A DNA stretch of 28,964 bases. It comes from Hypsibius dujardini (taxonomy: Eukaryota > Tardigrada > Eutardigrada > Parachela > Hypsibiidae). Positions 11,210 through 22,030 of the stretch are shown one piece after another. The notes under the pieces were generated by a model, which did no database searches, had not been told where the DNA came from, and was given only the letters and a program-made list of their open reading frames with translations. How positions within the stretch are numbered: the stretch's first letter is position 1; each line of letters starts with the position of its first letter. The stretch covers positions 1-28,964 of the forward strand of contig LRSR01005203.1 in assembly GCA_001579985.1 (NCBI GenBank), in the 5' to 3' direction. A program made the translations under genes and the position numbers.

Positions 11210-11852
11210 TTTCGCCTTGGTAAAACAAAAATGCAGTGAGAACTTTAAGAGGTTAGAAATTTCAATGCGAGCAGCGATAAAAAAATCTCCACAGTGACAG
11301 TGAAAGAAGAAGCTAATCGGTTCCTTCGCAGCCTTGTTCTTTCACAATTCATATTTGTTCCTTAACAATTGCAGAGCGTTCCTTTACTACTTGGCTATTC
11401 CGCTTGTTCTTTTACTCTTCGTTGGTACTCTCTCACTACTGTACCGTGTTCTCTCACTTTTCCCACTGTTCCTCCACTGAATCATTCATCGAAGTTGTTC
11501 CTTCATGGGAACCGTTTCATTTTTCGCGAGAAAGTTTCCTCTGTTATTAAACAAATTAATCTTTCGCCTGTTGTGACAATTGTTTGTTCCCGTTCTGCCT
11601 TTGCCTTCTCTGTTTACTTTTTAGGGTGAGAAAGAGTGAGATTCGACGATATTTCAGTTTTCAGAGGTAATTTCGCTCAGCGAATTAATTTTTCCTGCAA
11701 TTTTCCCATGTACCTGACCATTTTCCCAGGCTCCCGCGAGGCCAGCCAGCTAACAATTTTTTATTAGAATTCATCATTCATCATTCTCTCACATCTTCTA
11801 ACAGAACATGCTTGGATGTCATCATCCATAACTACACGACTTCTTCAATCAG
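11210..11852. promoter_or_regulatory. Candidate bidirectional promoter between LSM6 and XPC
   Basis: About 640 bp separate two divergent start codons. I see no clear TATA box at a fitting distance. The middle (about 11310-11520) is pyrimidine-rich, with repeated GTTCCTT/GTTCTTT words that look like a degraded minisatellite. Assignment as promoter rests on gene arrangement only. Confidence 0.45.
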
Positions 11853-14800
11853 ATGCCGCGAAAAGAACTACCGGTAATCATTATGTGGTAATCAGCCAGC
11901 CGATTGATTGATTTATTGTAATGCTATAAACGTTTGAAATGCGTTTTGATTTCGAACAAATTTTCCTTTCAGCGAGTTTCAGGCAGTGTAGCGCGCTCGG
12001 GCAATGGCGAACTGACGCCTTCAACTAGCATGCGTGTTCTTCGCGCCCGGGTGGATCCGGAGAAGGCTACGCTGACCCGAAAACGCAAGCCGGAAGTGGA
12101 AGACGTCTCCGACGCCGCCGCCGGCGTCCGTGCTCCGAAGAAGCCCCGCACTGCGCCCGCTGGTATCCGCCCCAAGCGAAATGGACCACGCCGCTTATTG
12201 GCCAATGGATTTGCATCGGATGCTGAAGCTTCGGATACCGAACGGAAGAAAAAACCATCAATGCGCACTACAGCACCTTCATCTCTTCGTGGTCCGCCAA
12301 TTAAGCCGGGAATTAGAGAAAAGCCTCGCGGCGCTGGAAAAATCGCGAAGAAAACTGATGCACAGCGTCGACCTGTCCAGAAAAAGAGTAAGTATCTCAG
12401 TAATCAATAACACATCAATAATTTTGCGTCACACAAGTACTTACACGAAAAGTTGGCTTGATTGTTGATTGTTGTGCTACTACGTTATTCATTTTAAGTC
12501 TGTCGTTGATTGGTGAATTGGACTGTTGTGCTGCCATGTTATTCCTTTTAAGCCTGTGGTTGATTGGACTGTTGTGATATCGCGTTATTCATTTGACTCT
12601 TCGATTGATTGACTAATTTGATTGATTGATTGATTGACACGACGGTAATGAGTTGCGTTGTTTATCATTATCATGTCATGTTTTGTTGCTCAACAACGCT
12701 TTCGCTATAGATCCACAGCCGGAACCGACTTCATCGTCCGACTCCTCAACGTCATTGGCCGCAAAACTTCGCAACAAATTTGCCAGTTCAGCGCCGCCGC
12801 CTAAGTCAGACAACGACGATGACAGCGATGATTCCGAAAGCTGGGAAGCCGTGGAAGAGGCCAAACTTCCCAGTGATGACGAGAACGATGACAACCAGTC
12901 CGGTCCGTCTACGTCCCGTGCCGTCGAAATCACCGTCGACCTCTCCGGTACAGGGAAACCGAAGAACAAACAAGTCGATATGCAGAAGCGTCTTCTGTTC
13001 CAGCTGAAAAAGCGACAGAAGGAAATCCAAACAGACATTCACAAGGTCCATCTGCTATGTGGTCTTGCGAGGGGGTTTTATCTGAACGACGTCGTCTGCC
13101 GGAACCCTCATGTTCTGTCGCTGGCGCTGTCCTGCTGGGACAAACCGACCTTGGACAGAGTGTTTGATCAGTCGCATGTGCTCCAATTGGATGCGCGGAA
13201 GCTTCGAGCGCTCGTCGCCTCGGTGAGACGTTCCTTTCCAGTTAAGGAGGCTGACGGCGTCTTCAGTGTCAACGTGTTGAAGTCCTTGACAAGGAAGTCG
13301 TGCTCCTCGAACTTCAACTTGGCTCTGGTGATGGTGTTGATGTTACGGAGTTTGGGATTGGATGTCCGTTTGATCTACAGCATGCAGCCGGTACCGGTGA
13401 AGGAAGTGACGATTCCCAAGTCCGTCTTATTGAAAGGCCGTGGCAAGCCGTCGCCTTATTTCGCAAAAGGGAAGGGCGGCAAAGCAGCTTCGACTAAACT
13501 GAAGAAAGCGAAGCCGAAGCGAAAACGGAAGGAATCGACTGATGACGACAGCTCAGATAGCTCAAGTGAAGAGGGAAGAGGACCGGAGTCGCAATTTGGG
13601 AAGAAGTCTGGTGACTCATTGCCGAAAGTAGTCATCAGTTCCGACGATGACTTGTATTCAGATTCGAAAGTGAAGTTGAAGCGGGGAAAGAGTATCCTCA
13701 AAAGGTTTGTTTCGAGTCACTCCGTTGAACGGAAACCTTTGATGATGTCTGTCTGTCTGTATGTCTGGATCAATGAATGCATAACTCTTTGTCTGTCGAC
13801 CTGTTGTCTTACTGGCTGCCTGTTTGTTCATCGTTTAATTAGGCCTGTTTATCTGTCTGTCTGCCTGTTTCGCTCTCAGTCTGTCCAGCTGACCGTTTAC
13901 TGTCAGGCTGCCTGTCTGTTTCTCTTTGTTTAGCAGTCTGGCTTACTATGTGTCTGTCTGTTTGCTCTCTTTTCTCCTCCTTGGACCGGGTAAGCGCATG
14001 AATTAATTTGTGTTTTAGCGCTGCGTCCGCTGGTGATTCTGGGCAACGCAGGCCGAAGCGGAGCATTACCACTCCCTCGCCTAAAAATGTACCATTCGCC
14101 GAAGAAGCCGTCCGCTCATCCGCTCTCGGTATCGACTACTGGCTCGACGTGTATTGCGATGTTGAGAAAGCCTTTGTACCTGTAAAGTGTACCAACGGTG
14201 AGGTTGGCAGTTTGGATGTCTGCGAACTGTCAGCCTCCCAGCCCCTGCAGTATGTGGTGGCTTTCGGTGACGTCCGGTCTGCCAAAGACGTCACAGCCAA
14301 ATTTGCCAAGGCGTGGTTGACGGCAAACCGAAAGCTACAGGTGGATCCTAAGTGGTGGACTGAGACTCTGAAACTTTTTGCACCTCGTGATATCATCCGG
14401 AACGCTGAGGAGGACTTTCAGATTCGGGAGGTCTTGATGCAGCGGCCTTTACCGGCGTCGGTGCAGGAGTTCAAAGGACATCCGCTTTACGTCCTGGAGC
14501 GTCATTTACTTAAGTATGAAGCACTGTATCCACCGAATCCACTGCCAGTGGGTAATGTCAAAGGCGAGAATTACTATCTGCGGGAGTTAGTGCATCTCCT
14601 CCATACCAAAGAAAACTGGCTGAAAGAGGCCCGAGTGATCAAGCCATCTGAGCAGCCGTATAAGGAGGTGAAACGGATGAAACGGGCTGTGCCGAAGCGA
14701 AAGGGTCGCGGGAACAGCGATTCGCTGAATGCGGTTGCGAATCGGTTGCCACCGAAGGATGAAATGTCCGGATTGTATGGGCGCTGGCAGACTGAAGATT

Positions 14801-14994
14801 TTATCCCGCCAGTTGCGCAAAACGTGTGTCCATTTTGTTTTTTGAATTTTTGTTCTTCTCGCTTCTGTATATATATTTTGTTTGTTTGTCTCACTGCCCA
14901 TCTTGCCCTTTTTGTCTGTCTTTCTGTTTCCCTGTCTCTGTCTGTATGTGTGTGTATTTGTCTCTCTGTCTGTCTACCTACCTCTGTCTATGTA

Positions 14995-15036
<42 letters not shown>

Positions 15037-15564
15037 AACGATTAAATTTATTTCTGTCAACTCCACTGTCACGAACGGTTTTTTTCTTTAGGGCATCGTT
15101 CCTAGAAACGAGTACGGCAACGTTGACATGTTCCAACCCTCGATGCTTCCCGTCGGCTGCGTCCATATTCCCATCAAGAACATCCATAAAGTAGCCAAGC
15201 AGCTCGGTATTGATTGTGCGGCTGCCATGACGGGCTGGGATTTCTCAAGTGGATGGTGCCACCCGATGCGGGACGGTTGGATTGTGTGTGCGGAATTCGA
15301 AGAAACCCTCTTGGATGCGTGGAATAGCCAACAGGTAATGAGCCCTACACAGCGATAGAAAATGTGATTTTTGACAGCGCCTGTTCTGCATTGTAGTTTG
15401 AGATTGAGAAGGAAGAGAAGGACGCGCAAAAGAAGAAGACGTGGGACAACTGGAAAAGAATGATCAGGAGTGCATTGCTACGGGCTCGGCTGAATCTCAA
15501 ATGGGGAACTGCGGAGCCGCCGGTAAAGAAAAAGGCTGCTCAGGCAGCGACAGTGATTGATTAA
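11853..15564 (+). CDS. XPC: DNA damage recognition protein XPC (Rad4 family)
   Basis: Six coding exons: 11853-11873, 11973-12387, 12711-13704, 14019-14823, 15092-15334, 15397-15564. All junctions are GT-AG and phases agree (0,1,2,0,0), giving 881 aa against about 940 in human. XPC binds distorted DNA and starts global-genome nucleotide excision repair in the nucleus, as a complex with RAD23 and centrin. Visible parts: a basic/acidic disordered N-terminus; the transglutaminase-like fold in two halves (from about residue 255, LLCGLARGF; second half DYWLDVYC) split by a Lys/Ser/Asp-rich linker; BHD1 from about 631 (HPLYVLERHLLKYEALYP); BHD2 (GRWQTEDFIPPVA, about 730); BHD3 (VPRNEYGN to WDFSSGWCHP, about 749-800); and a centrin-binding-like helix NWKRMIRSALLRARL. 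The first exon (MPRKELP) is the least certain; translation could start at ATG 12030. Two donors are GTTTGT and GTGTGT. Confidence 0.93.
12467..12612. repeat. Intronic minisatellite (three units of 46-54 bp)
   Basis: Units begin GAYTGTTGTG at 12467, 12521 and 12567. Each contains GTTATTC and ends with a TTGATTG word. It lies in XPC intron 2 (12388-12710). Confidence 0.75.
13705..14018 (+). other. XPC intron 3 with CTGT-rich sequence
   Basis: 314-nt intron with an unusual GTTTGT donor and a TTTTAG acceptor. Filled with degenerate CTGT/CTGC repeats, which leave an open frame but carry no gene. Confidence 0.85.
14993..15035. repeat. (TCTG)n microsatellite in XPC intron 4
   Basis: About ten near-perfect TCTG units, preceded by degenerate CTGT/TCTC sequence from about 14880. 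Confidence 0.95.
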
Positions 15565-15639
15565 GTTGGTCGGGGAATCGTACGATTGCGGTGTGATGAC
15601 AAGTTTTTCAGTTAGACTTCCCTTCTTTTCTAGACTAGT

Positions 15640-15645
15640 TTTATT
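15640..15645 (-). terminator. Likely poly(A) signal of TBC1D2
   Basis: AATAAA on the minus strand (TTTATT on plus), about 318 nt past the TBC1D2 stop at 15963. Use of both this and the XPC signal would make the two 3' UTRs overlap. Confidence 0.5.
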
Positions 15646-15876
15646 TTTCTGATAACGTGCGTCTTATGTTTTCAATGATCTTCCACAATAGCCACTAATT
15701 ACGTAGTATACAGTTCCTTTCAGTTCCTTTCAGTTGGTTTCTCTTGTGTTATCTGTAAATTCTTGCAAGCGAGCCGTCATTTTGTTCTTATACAGACACA
15801 CGAGAGTCCTGTCGTGTTAAAATTAAACTGCAGTTCACAATTTTGAAGTGAAGTTAATAACTCTTAACGATGAGAT

Positions 15877-15882
15877 AATAAA
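15877..15882 (+). terminator. Likely poly(A) signal of XPC
   Basis: AATAAA about 313 nt after the XPC stop, followed by an A-run. The nearest consensus signal that I see on this strand. Confidence 0.55.
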
Positions 15883-15962
15883 AAAAAAACTAAAAATGTT
15901 AAAAACCGTGCAAAAATCACAGAACTTTCGGTGCAGAGTAGTTAGCGGATTGAAATAATATA

Positions 15963-17709
15963 TCAAAGATCGTCCTCCTCTTGGTTATTACTATTGGAAT
16001 GGCTTTGGGAGACGGAGGCGCGTAGCTTCTCCAATTGTTGCATTTCCGCCTTTAAAGACAAAAACGGCACGGTCAATCGACTGACCAGCAACGCTCATCT
16101 GCAGCGCAAAAGTTTACCATAATCTCGGGTAAGTGAACGGCGCGCCGGGCCTTAACAAGTTTCATCGGGAATGGATTTAGAGTTTCAAACGCAATCTGAA
16201 GTGAAAACAAGGTAAAAATTAATTTACAATACCGGTAGATCGTGCGGGTACACACACGTGGCCACAATTTTTGGTGGCAGAATTTAAGCCAAAAAGGGTG
16301 GTCCGAGTTCGAGCCGAATTAAGTCACCGCGCGCACGCGCTCTTGACCGCAGCTGACCAAGCAGCCTCACTCAATTGATCGATTGATTGAACTTGTTTAT
16401 TTTGGCGCAATTTAGAGCAGCTTGCTCAATCAATTTTTCCGTTGAGTCGGGAATTAAGTCAAAGACCAGGAGAAAGCAGTGGCAAGTTCTAGCCAAGAGT
16501 AGCTCAAACTCAGACCACCCAGATGGCTCGAACTCTGCCACCAAAATTGTGGCCATGTGTGTACGGTACTGTAACTGAGTAGAGTAATGCAATTCTTACA
16601 GCTTGAAGTTTTCGAAGGTCAGTGACGCGATCACCGAGGTTCCGCAGAAGCTTATTAGCCAGGTTCTGATCCGTTATTTCCATGAGTACATCCTCAAAGT
16701 ACTTAAACATCGCCAGACTGAACCGGAAGAGCACCTAAGCCACCACGCATGCGATTAGTTTACCTTCACTCAATATGCCAAACGTCAAGATCGCATCCAG
16801 GCATACTTTTTTCCCCTCCACCAAAAACGCATCCCTACAGAACAATACAACAATGCAGGGAACAATACAACAATGCAGGGATATCAGAGTGCCTTGAGAG
16901 CGGCAAATTAAAAGTGCTTTTACCATATCGGTAAGAAGATGTCCGGATGCATGTTATCCACAAAGACAGTCAGAAACCAGTTGAACGAGTACAGGGTGGG
17001 ATCGAGCTGCTGCGAGAGGTGCGAAAAGAGCTCCGGCAATTTGGTCGCGAACAGATCCCGGAATATGCGCTGCAACAAATGTGAATTAACTCATAATTCA
17101 CCCATAATTTACAAATGTGGCCCAGATGGAATAATGGACACTGGGTAGCCTCACTTGGTCAGTCTGAGCTTCAATCATGTTGATGGTAAAGTAACCCGGA
17201 AGAAGGTACTCCACGATAGCAACCAGACACCAAAAGGCGTCCTCCTCGTTCAGGAATAACAAAGCTACTGCAACCAGCCGATTCATGCCCTGTAAAAAAT
17301 AGTTCCAATTCAGCAATCAATTGCAGAGCTTAATCCACAAACCAACCTGACAGTATGCTACGGCTGGATTGTGCCGACTAAATGCCAAAAGAACTTCTTC
17401 AAGCCTGGGTATCATATCGCTCTCCATGTTCATGAAGTGAACGTTGTTCGGCAATGTCCGGCAAAGATCAATTTTTATCTGCAGGCAAAATAATTTGATG
17501 AGATCAGTACTTACTGAACGTACTAAAACCTCGTTAAAACGTCAATGTTGTTCTCCTATTTTGAATTCCTATCTGTAGCCTGATGTCTGTCTGTCTGTCT
17601 CTCTGTCTCTCTGTCTGTCTCTCTGTCTCTCTGTCTGTCTCTCTGTCTCTCTGTCTGTCTCTCTGTCTCTCTGTCTGTCTCTGTCTGTCTCTGTCTCTCT
17701 GTCTGTCTC

Positions 17710-17752
<43 letters not shown>

Positions 17753-18824
17753 GTCTCTCTGTCTGTCTCTCTGTCTATCTGATCCACCTGTCTGTCTGTT
17801 TTTCTGTGCACTGAAATTTCATCTCGGCTTTTCCGGCTGTTACCTGCTTGGCCGCAGAAGATGCTAACGGCTTTGCTGTATCTTTCACAAGAGACTGATA
17901 GTACCCAACGCCTTTGACAGTTTTGATTGCTGACACTCTCCATTCTAATTTTCAAGAAGTATCATTACCTAAACCGCAAAACAACATGTTATTAACATGA
18001 AGCGCAATCGTACCGACGCAGCTTTTCCACACTCTTCCCCGATGTCCATCCGGGCATCCGATCCGCATCAAATCTGCAAATAAATGAGATCAAGATCACG
18101 TTACAAAAACATCCGCCAGCATGTGCATTCGACGCTGTTAACACGTACTTTTCAATTCTTCGCTCTTTTGCAGCAGACGAGTCTGCTTTGTCAGAAAACT
18201 ATCCCATTTGGCAGATAGATCCGCGGACGAGGGATCCTTAAGGGAGCACTCATTTCACATTTCTTACGGAGTCCGAGCATTCTTCATAACTTCTCTCCGG
18301 CGAGCAACATCGGCATACCTTGCGCAGGTTCACGAGTCGCTGTCTTCGCTCGGCTTCCAGCGCTTTTCGCTCCAGGTACTCTTCATTGGTGTAGTGGAGC
18401 CGGCTAACAAAGAAGCCGTAACGATCGCATTCAGTCACTGCCTTAACACTGAAATCCGAAAACATCGTGAGCAAGAGTAAAACAGACATGCCAAGCAATC
18501 AAGCAGTGGGGGCGTACTGTGCATCTGCTTCCGATCCACCCAATGCTTCATCCAGAATACGTTGTCGAATTCGAGAAACTTCGTCTTCAGGGCTTCCAAC
18601 TGCAATGAAACATTCTATTTTCGGCACCAGGGAGCGTGTGGTGCCTGAAGGAAAACATATACGCATTATCAGCAGACAAGTGAGCAAACAATGATGTACT
18701 GTAGGTAGACCAACAGACAGGCAGGCACTGACAATCAGGCAGATACGACATCCATAGAGCCAGTCACAATGACAAGCAGGGATGCAGATAAACATGCAAA
18801 CACACGGACAGACCGACCGACAGG

Positions 18825-18878
<54 letters not shown>

Positions 18879-21581
18879 CAGACAGACAGAGAAACGCACA
18901 AATTTCCTTTTTCTTACGTATAGATTTGACTTTTCCCGAAGCCATATCTTTTAAGCTGTAAAGTAATCGGCTCTCCAACCGAGCATGTTTTGCCTCCCAG
19001 TCCGTGATCATTCCAAGTAGAACTTCCTCCCGTCCCGCCATTTCGGTCCGAAGATTATTTTGACTGACAATTTCTTCATTGAGGAAAGCCAATTTCTCCT
19101 TATATGCCTCCAGAATATCCTGCCACCAACGACAAAATTGTCACCAAGATGGGATTACAGTACACCCAAGAGAGTGCCAGACTAACCCTCATTTTCTGCA
19201 CTTGATCCTCCGTGTCTGGCAGCGACCGCTGTGAGCCATTCCGTACGGGCCGAGGGCCGGACAGCTCCTGCTTGGTCACCTGCTCGGTCAAGAGCACAAT
19301 CGCATTTTCCTTGTTTCGCAGGTTTTCTCGCAGCTTCGCCGATTGACGCGCCATTTCAAGCAACTCATTTTTCAGAATTCTATCAGTAAAGAAGAAGCAA
19401 TTTGTACAATATCCTAACCGGGAGGAGGTGATGGCTCAATAAACATACTCGCTGCGTTGGACCAACGTATCTTTTTCCGACCGTGAATTCTGCAGTGCTT
19501 CCTCCAGTTCCAGAATCAGCCGGCAGCGATCTCGCAGGATTTGCATCTGTGCTGCCTCCTTATCCGTACTTCCGACCAATGTACGCCTGAACAGATTTGC
19601 TATTACGAGATATAACCGCACCGAACCGGAGGAATACCAAAAAAAGAACAACCTACAGCGCTTCTTTCTCCTTTGTGGTGAAATCCAGCTGTCGACGCAA
19701 AACTGTGACAATTTCCTTCTGCGCTGTCAGCTCATCTCTTGCCAACAGCAACTCGTCCTGCAGCACTATCAAGCGGTCCTAGGCAATTCAACCGTAGTTA
19801 GTGCATCGAACCAATCTTTAAGAGCACTCATACTAACCTCGAGTGCCTTCTCGTGTTTAACTCGACCTATTCGACCTTATTCGGACTAACCTCGAGTGCC
19901 TTCTCGTGTTTAACGTCGACCTTTTCGACCTTATTCGGACCGAACATTTGGCGAAAAGCCTGCATCGGCTTATTCTCGGATCTTTTTGCCGTTGGCGAAG
20001 GTTGGTTCCTTCCGTGATGTTGACTAGGAATATCCAAACCGGCCGAATTTTCACCTTAAAAACAAAAAGCAACTATGCTTATAAAAAAGAGTCCAAGACC
20101 ACAGCGGGGAAGTCATACCGTCTTGATCGGGGCGGTAGAGTGGAGCTTTAGTTGTGCGGTATAGGATATCGTCAAAACTGACCAGCACACCGGAGGCTGA
20201 TGTGTCCCCGGAACCCAATCCAGTGGGTTCGTCAGGTTGAGCGCAAAAGTCGTATTCAGCCGACGTGGAACGATTCTGGCGAAGCAAAAAAGGACTATCA
20301 TGCCACTCCTCAAGGGAATAACGAACTAGTACCTCTTCCACGGCAGCAGGGCTACTACTGGCATTCGAACTGTTCACCCGCGAATACGTGTGCCCTCGAG
20401 TCAGTGTGTCCACAGAGCGAATTTTTAAGAAGAGTTCCCGTCGTTTCTGAAGCTCCTGTATCCAGCGCCTCATTTCGTCGGATGAGAACGCCTCCAATAC
20501 GATGGTCTGGTTGTCAATGCTGCAAATGGAACACCACAATTAAAAACGGTTAAAGTTAAACAACCAATCAATCACTTGCTATATCACTAGACCAACTTCG
20601 CAATCTTCAGGATCAATCAATAGAGGAGAAAAAACCTTCAACTATGAGGAAAGGGTTCTGAAATGGGCCACCGGGTGGCAGGGGGCGCTCTGTCGCAGAC
20701 TAATCGAAAACTGATGACTCACTGCATAGTCAGCGACCTCTATAGTGAGCTTTTCCAACCATCAAATTATTTAGTTTTTAAATATTTTCCCACAACCTTT
20801 CTTTATATCTCATACACGTTTCACCAAGGTTATCGATTATTCTCTATCGTTTAGAATCTTGATAATAGCCCAAACCTATGCAGAAGTTCTGATTCCAGGG
20901 TGGCCCATTCCAGGACCCCTTCCTCATATATCACTCGCTCAAATCAATCGCTCAATCAACTGGTTGAACACCATGCTTCAACGGGCAAGTCAAGTGGCCC
21001 ATTCCAGGACCCCTTCCTCATTTATCACTGCAAATCGATCGCTCAATCAACTGGTTGAACACCATGCTTCAACGGGCAAGTCAAGTGGCCCATTCCAGGA
21101 CCCCTTCCTCATATGTCACTCGCTCAAATCAATCGCTCAATCAACTGGTTGAACTTAATGTTTACCTTAAAGCGAACACCCCTGGCTTCTCGGAAAACTC
21201 TGGATCCACAACGATGGCCGCCCGACCGATGTCGATCGACTCCTGCGGCACTGGTTCATCCGGCCCTTGAAAGACGAACAGTTTGCAGCGATCGTCGACG
21301 AACTCGTACCACTTCCGATCGGAGGTCTTCATTCCGAGCGTCTTCTTATGGCGCGTCAGCCAACCGCTCAACTTCTCCGCGGTAAACTGCAACGGCACCG
21401 CGGCCCCCGCATCGGGAATCAGTCGCTCTTTCGACGTTTCCGGCCGTATGGTAGCCACGGGAAGGACAAAATCATCGGCCGCATCGGGATCGGTGATCTT
21501 GATGGCGTCTGGAATTTTCAAGCTCGTAGGAACGGCCACTGGCCTCGATGGTGCCCCGGTGGAAGTCTCCGACGACTGCAT
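15963..21581 (-). CDS. TBC1D2: TBC1D2-type Rab GTPase-activating protein (Armus): PH, coiled coil, TBC
   Basis: Nineteen coding exons: 21581-21166, 20519-20119, 20054-19891, 19778-19657, 19586-19449, 19379-19187, 19119-18918, 18644-18518, 18448-18319, 18236-18149, 18073-18014, 17944-17844, 17478-17347, 17289-17155, 17069-16924, 16834-16807, 16734-16600, 16195-16118, 16049-15963. Phases agree throughout: 960 aa, as in vertebrate TBC1D2/TBC1D2B (about 920-960). PH domain about 70-170 ([10 protein letters not shown]; closing-helix Trp in [12 protein letters not shown]); coiled coil about 328-545 ([13 protein letters not shown] block conserved); TBC domain from about 660 with the arginine finger in [12 protein letters not shown] (Arg721) and glutamine finger in YCQGMNRL (Gln758), so catalysis should be intact. 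Family knowledge: inactivates Rab7 on late endosomes and autophagosomes; the coiled coil binds Rac1 in vertebrates. Exon 12 has two in-frame acceptors 15 nt apart (17944, 17929); exon 16 is only 28 nt. One gene here may represent both vertebrate paralogues. Confidence 0.95.
16247..16567. mobile_element. Imperfect foldback filling most of TBC1D2 intron 17
   Basis: The block 16247-16315 (TACACACACGTGGCCACAAT, GGTGGCAGA, GGGTGGTC, GTTCGAGCC) is matched in reverse complement by 16501-16567. The arms are about 68 bp with substitutions and 1-2 base gaps. The loop of about 185 bp includes a TTGATCGATTGATTGA run. It looks like an old MITE or an inverted local duplication between exons 17 and 18. Confidence 0.55.
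16841..16880. repeat. Perfect 20-bp tandem duplication in TBC1D2 intron 15
   Basis: AACAATACAACAATGCAGGG occurs twice in direct succession, five bases upstream of the exon 16 acceptor (read on the minus strand). It lies in an intron of only 89 nt. Confidence 0.95.
17583..17798. repeat. (CTGT/CTCT)n microsatellite in TBC1D2 intron 12
   Basis: About 215 bp of CTGTCTGT and CTCTGTCT units. The long Arg/Asp/Glu-repeat and Leu/Cys/Ser-repeat frames across it are artefacts. Confidence 0.95.
18818..18892. repeat. (CAGA)n microsatellite in TBC1D2 intron 7
   Basis: About 75 bp of near-perfect CAGA repeats, flanked from about 18710 by degenerate CAGG/CAGA words. Confidence 0.95.
19832..19938 (-). repeat. 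53/54-bp tandem duplication copying an exon end and its splice donor
   Basis: 19832-19884 and 19885-19938 are direct copies that differ by one substitution and one 1-base gap. Read on the minus strand, the upstream copy holds the last coding bases of TBC1D2 exon 3 and its donor GAG|GTTAGT at 19891. The downstream copy repeats both inside the intron. Reading on to the second donor would meet a TAG in frame (GTC GAA TAG), so only the first donor gives a full protein. Confidence 0.9.
20900..21154. repeat. Intronic minisatellite (2.7 units of 91-94 bp) in TBC1D2 intron 1
   Basis: Units begin GTGGCCCATTCCAGGACCCC at 20900, 20994 and 21085. They are nearly identical, and each holds a CAATCGCTCAATCAACTGGT word. 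The array ends 11 bases from the exon 1 donor. Confidence 0.92.
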
Positions 21582-22030
21582 TTTTCAAAAGTTCTGTCCC
21601 ACGGAATTCGGTTGGATTGAAAGGCGTGAGGTGTGGAATCGCCACTCACAGAGGAGGCGGAATCAGCTGATCTTCCACTTGCCTTAATCGTGTCGTCCAA
21701 AATCCTGCCGCTGCTTTCTCTGCATCAGATTGTGTTGTTCTTAAGCGACGTTTGCAGCAGAACTTCGATGGATTTATGAGAGAGAAGATTCCTGAGAAAA
21801 AAGGAGTAAAATTACGAGAACAGCTGACGGAATAGTTTAGTTCTCGCTTAATGAGTTGATTGATGAGTTTATGGCTTGATTGATTCCTCTTCGCTTGGTG
21901 CGCTGTTTCTTCGGTTGATTGATCTATTGCGCGGCTAGTGTCTTCCGAGTGCCCAGATTCTTCGGTAATCCTGATCGTACATGCACACTCCATATATTTC
22001 GATGGACTTCATGATAAAATTACCTGCGCA

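Noticed and set aside
13705-13933. Continuation of the XPC exon into a Cys/Leu/Ser-rich tail
   Set aside because: Intron read-through. The phase-matched exon at 14019 restores the conserved XPC sequence, whereas the read-through is CTGT repeat.
14824-15045. Continuation of XPC exon 4 into a hydrophobic stretch
   Set aside because: Intron with the TCTG array; the exon at 15092 continues BHD3 (VPRNEYGN) in phase.
16290-16330. GTTCGAGCC resembling a tRNA B box
   Set aside because: No A box at a fitting distance and no cloverleaf; the word belongs to the inverted repeat in TBC1D2 intron 17.
16735-16806. Longer form of TBC1D2 exon 16 ending at the GTAAAC donor
   Set aside because: It would shift the frame and break the conserved match; the GTATGC donor after the Lys-Lys codons restores it.
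17569-17955. Long Arg/Asp/Thr/Glu-repeat frame on the minus strand
   Set aside because: A CTGT/CTCT microsatellite read as codons. The real TBC1D2 exon 12 in this interval uses a different frame.
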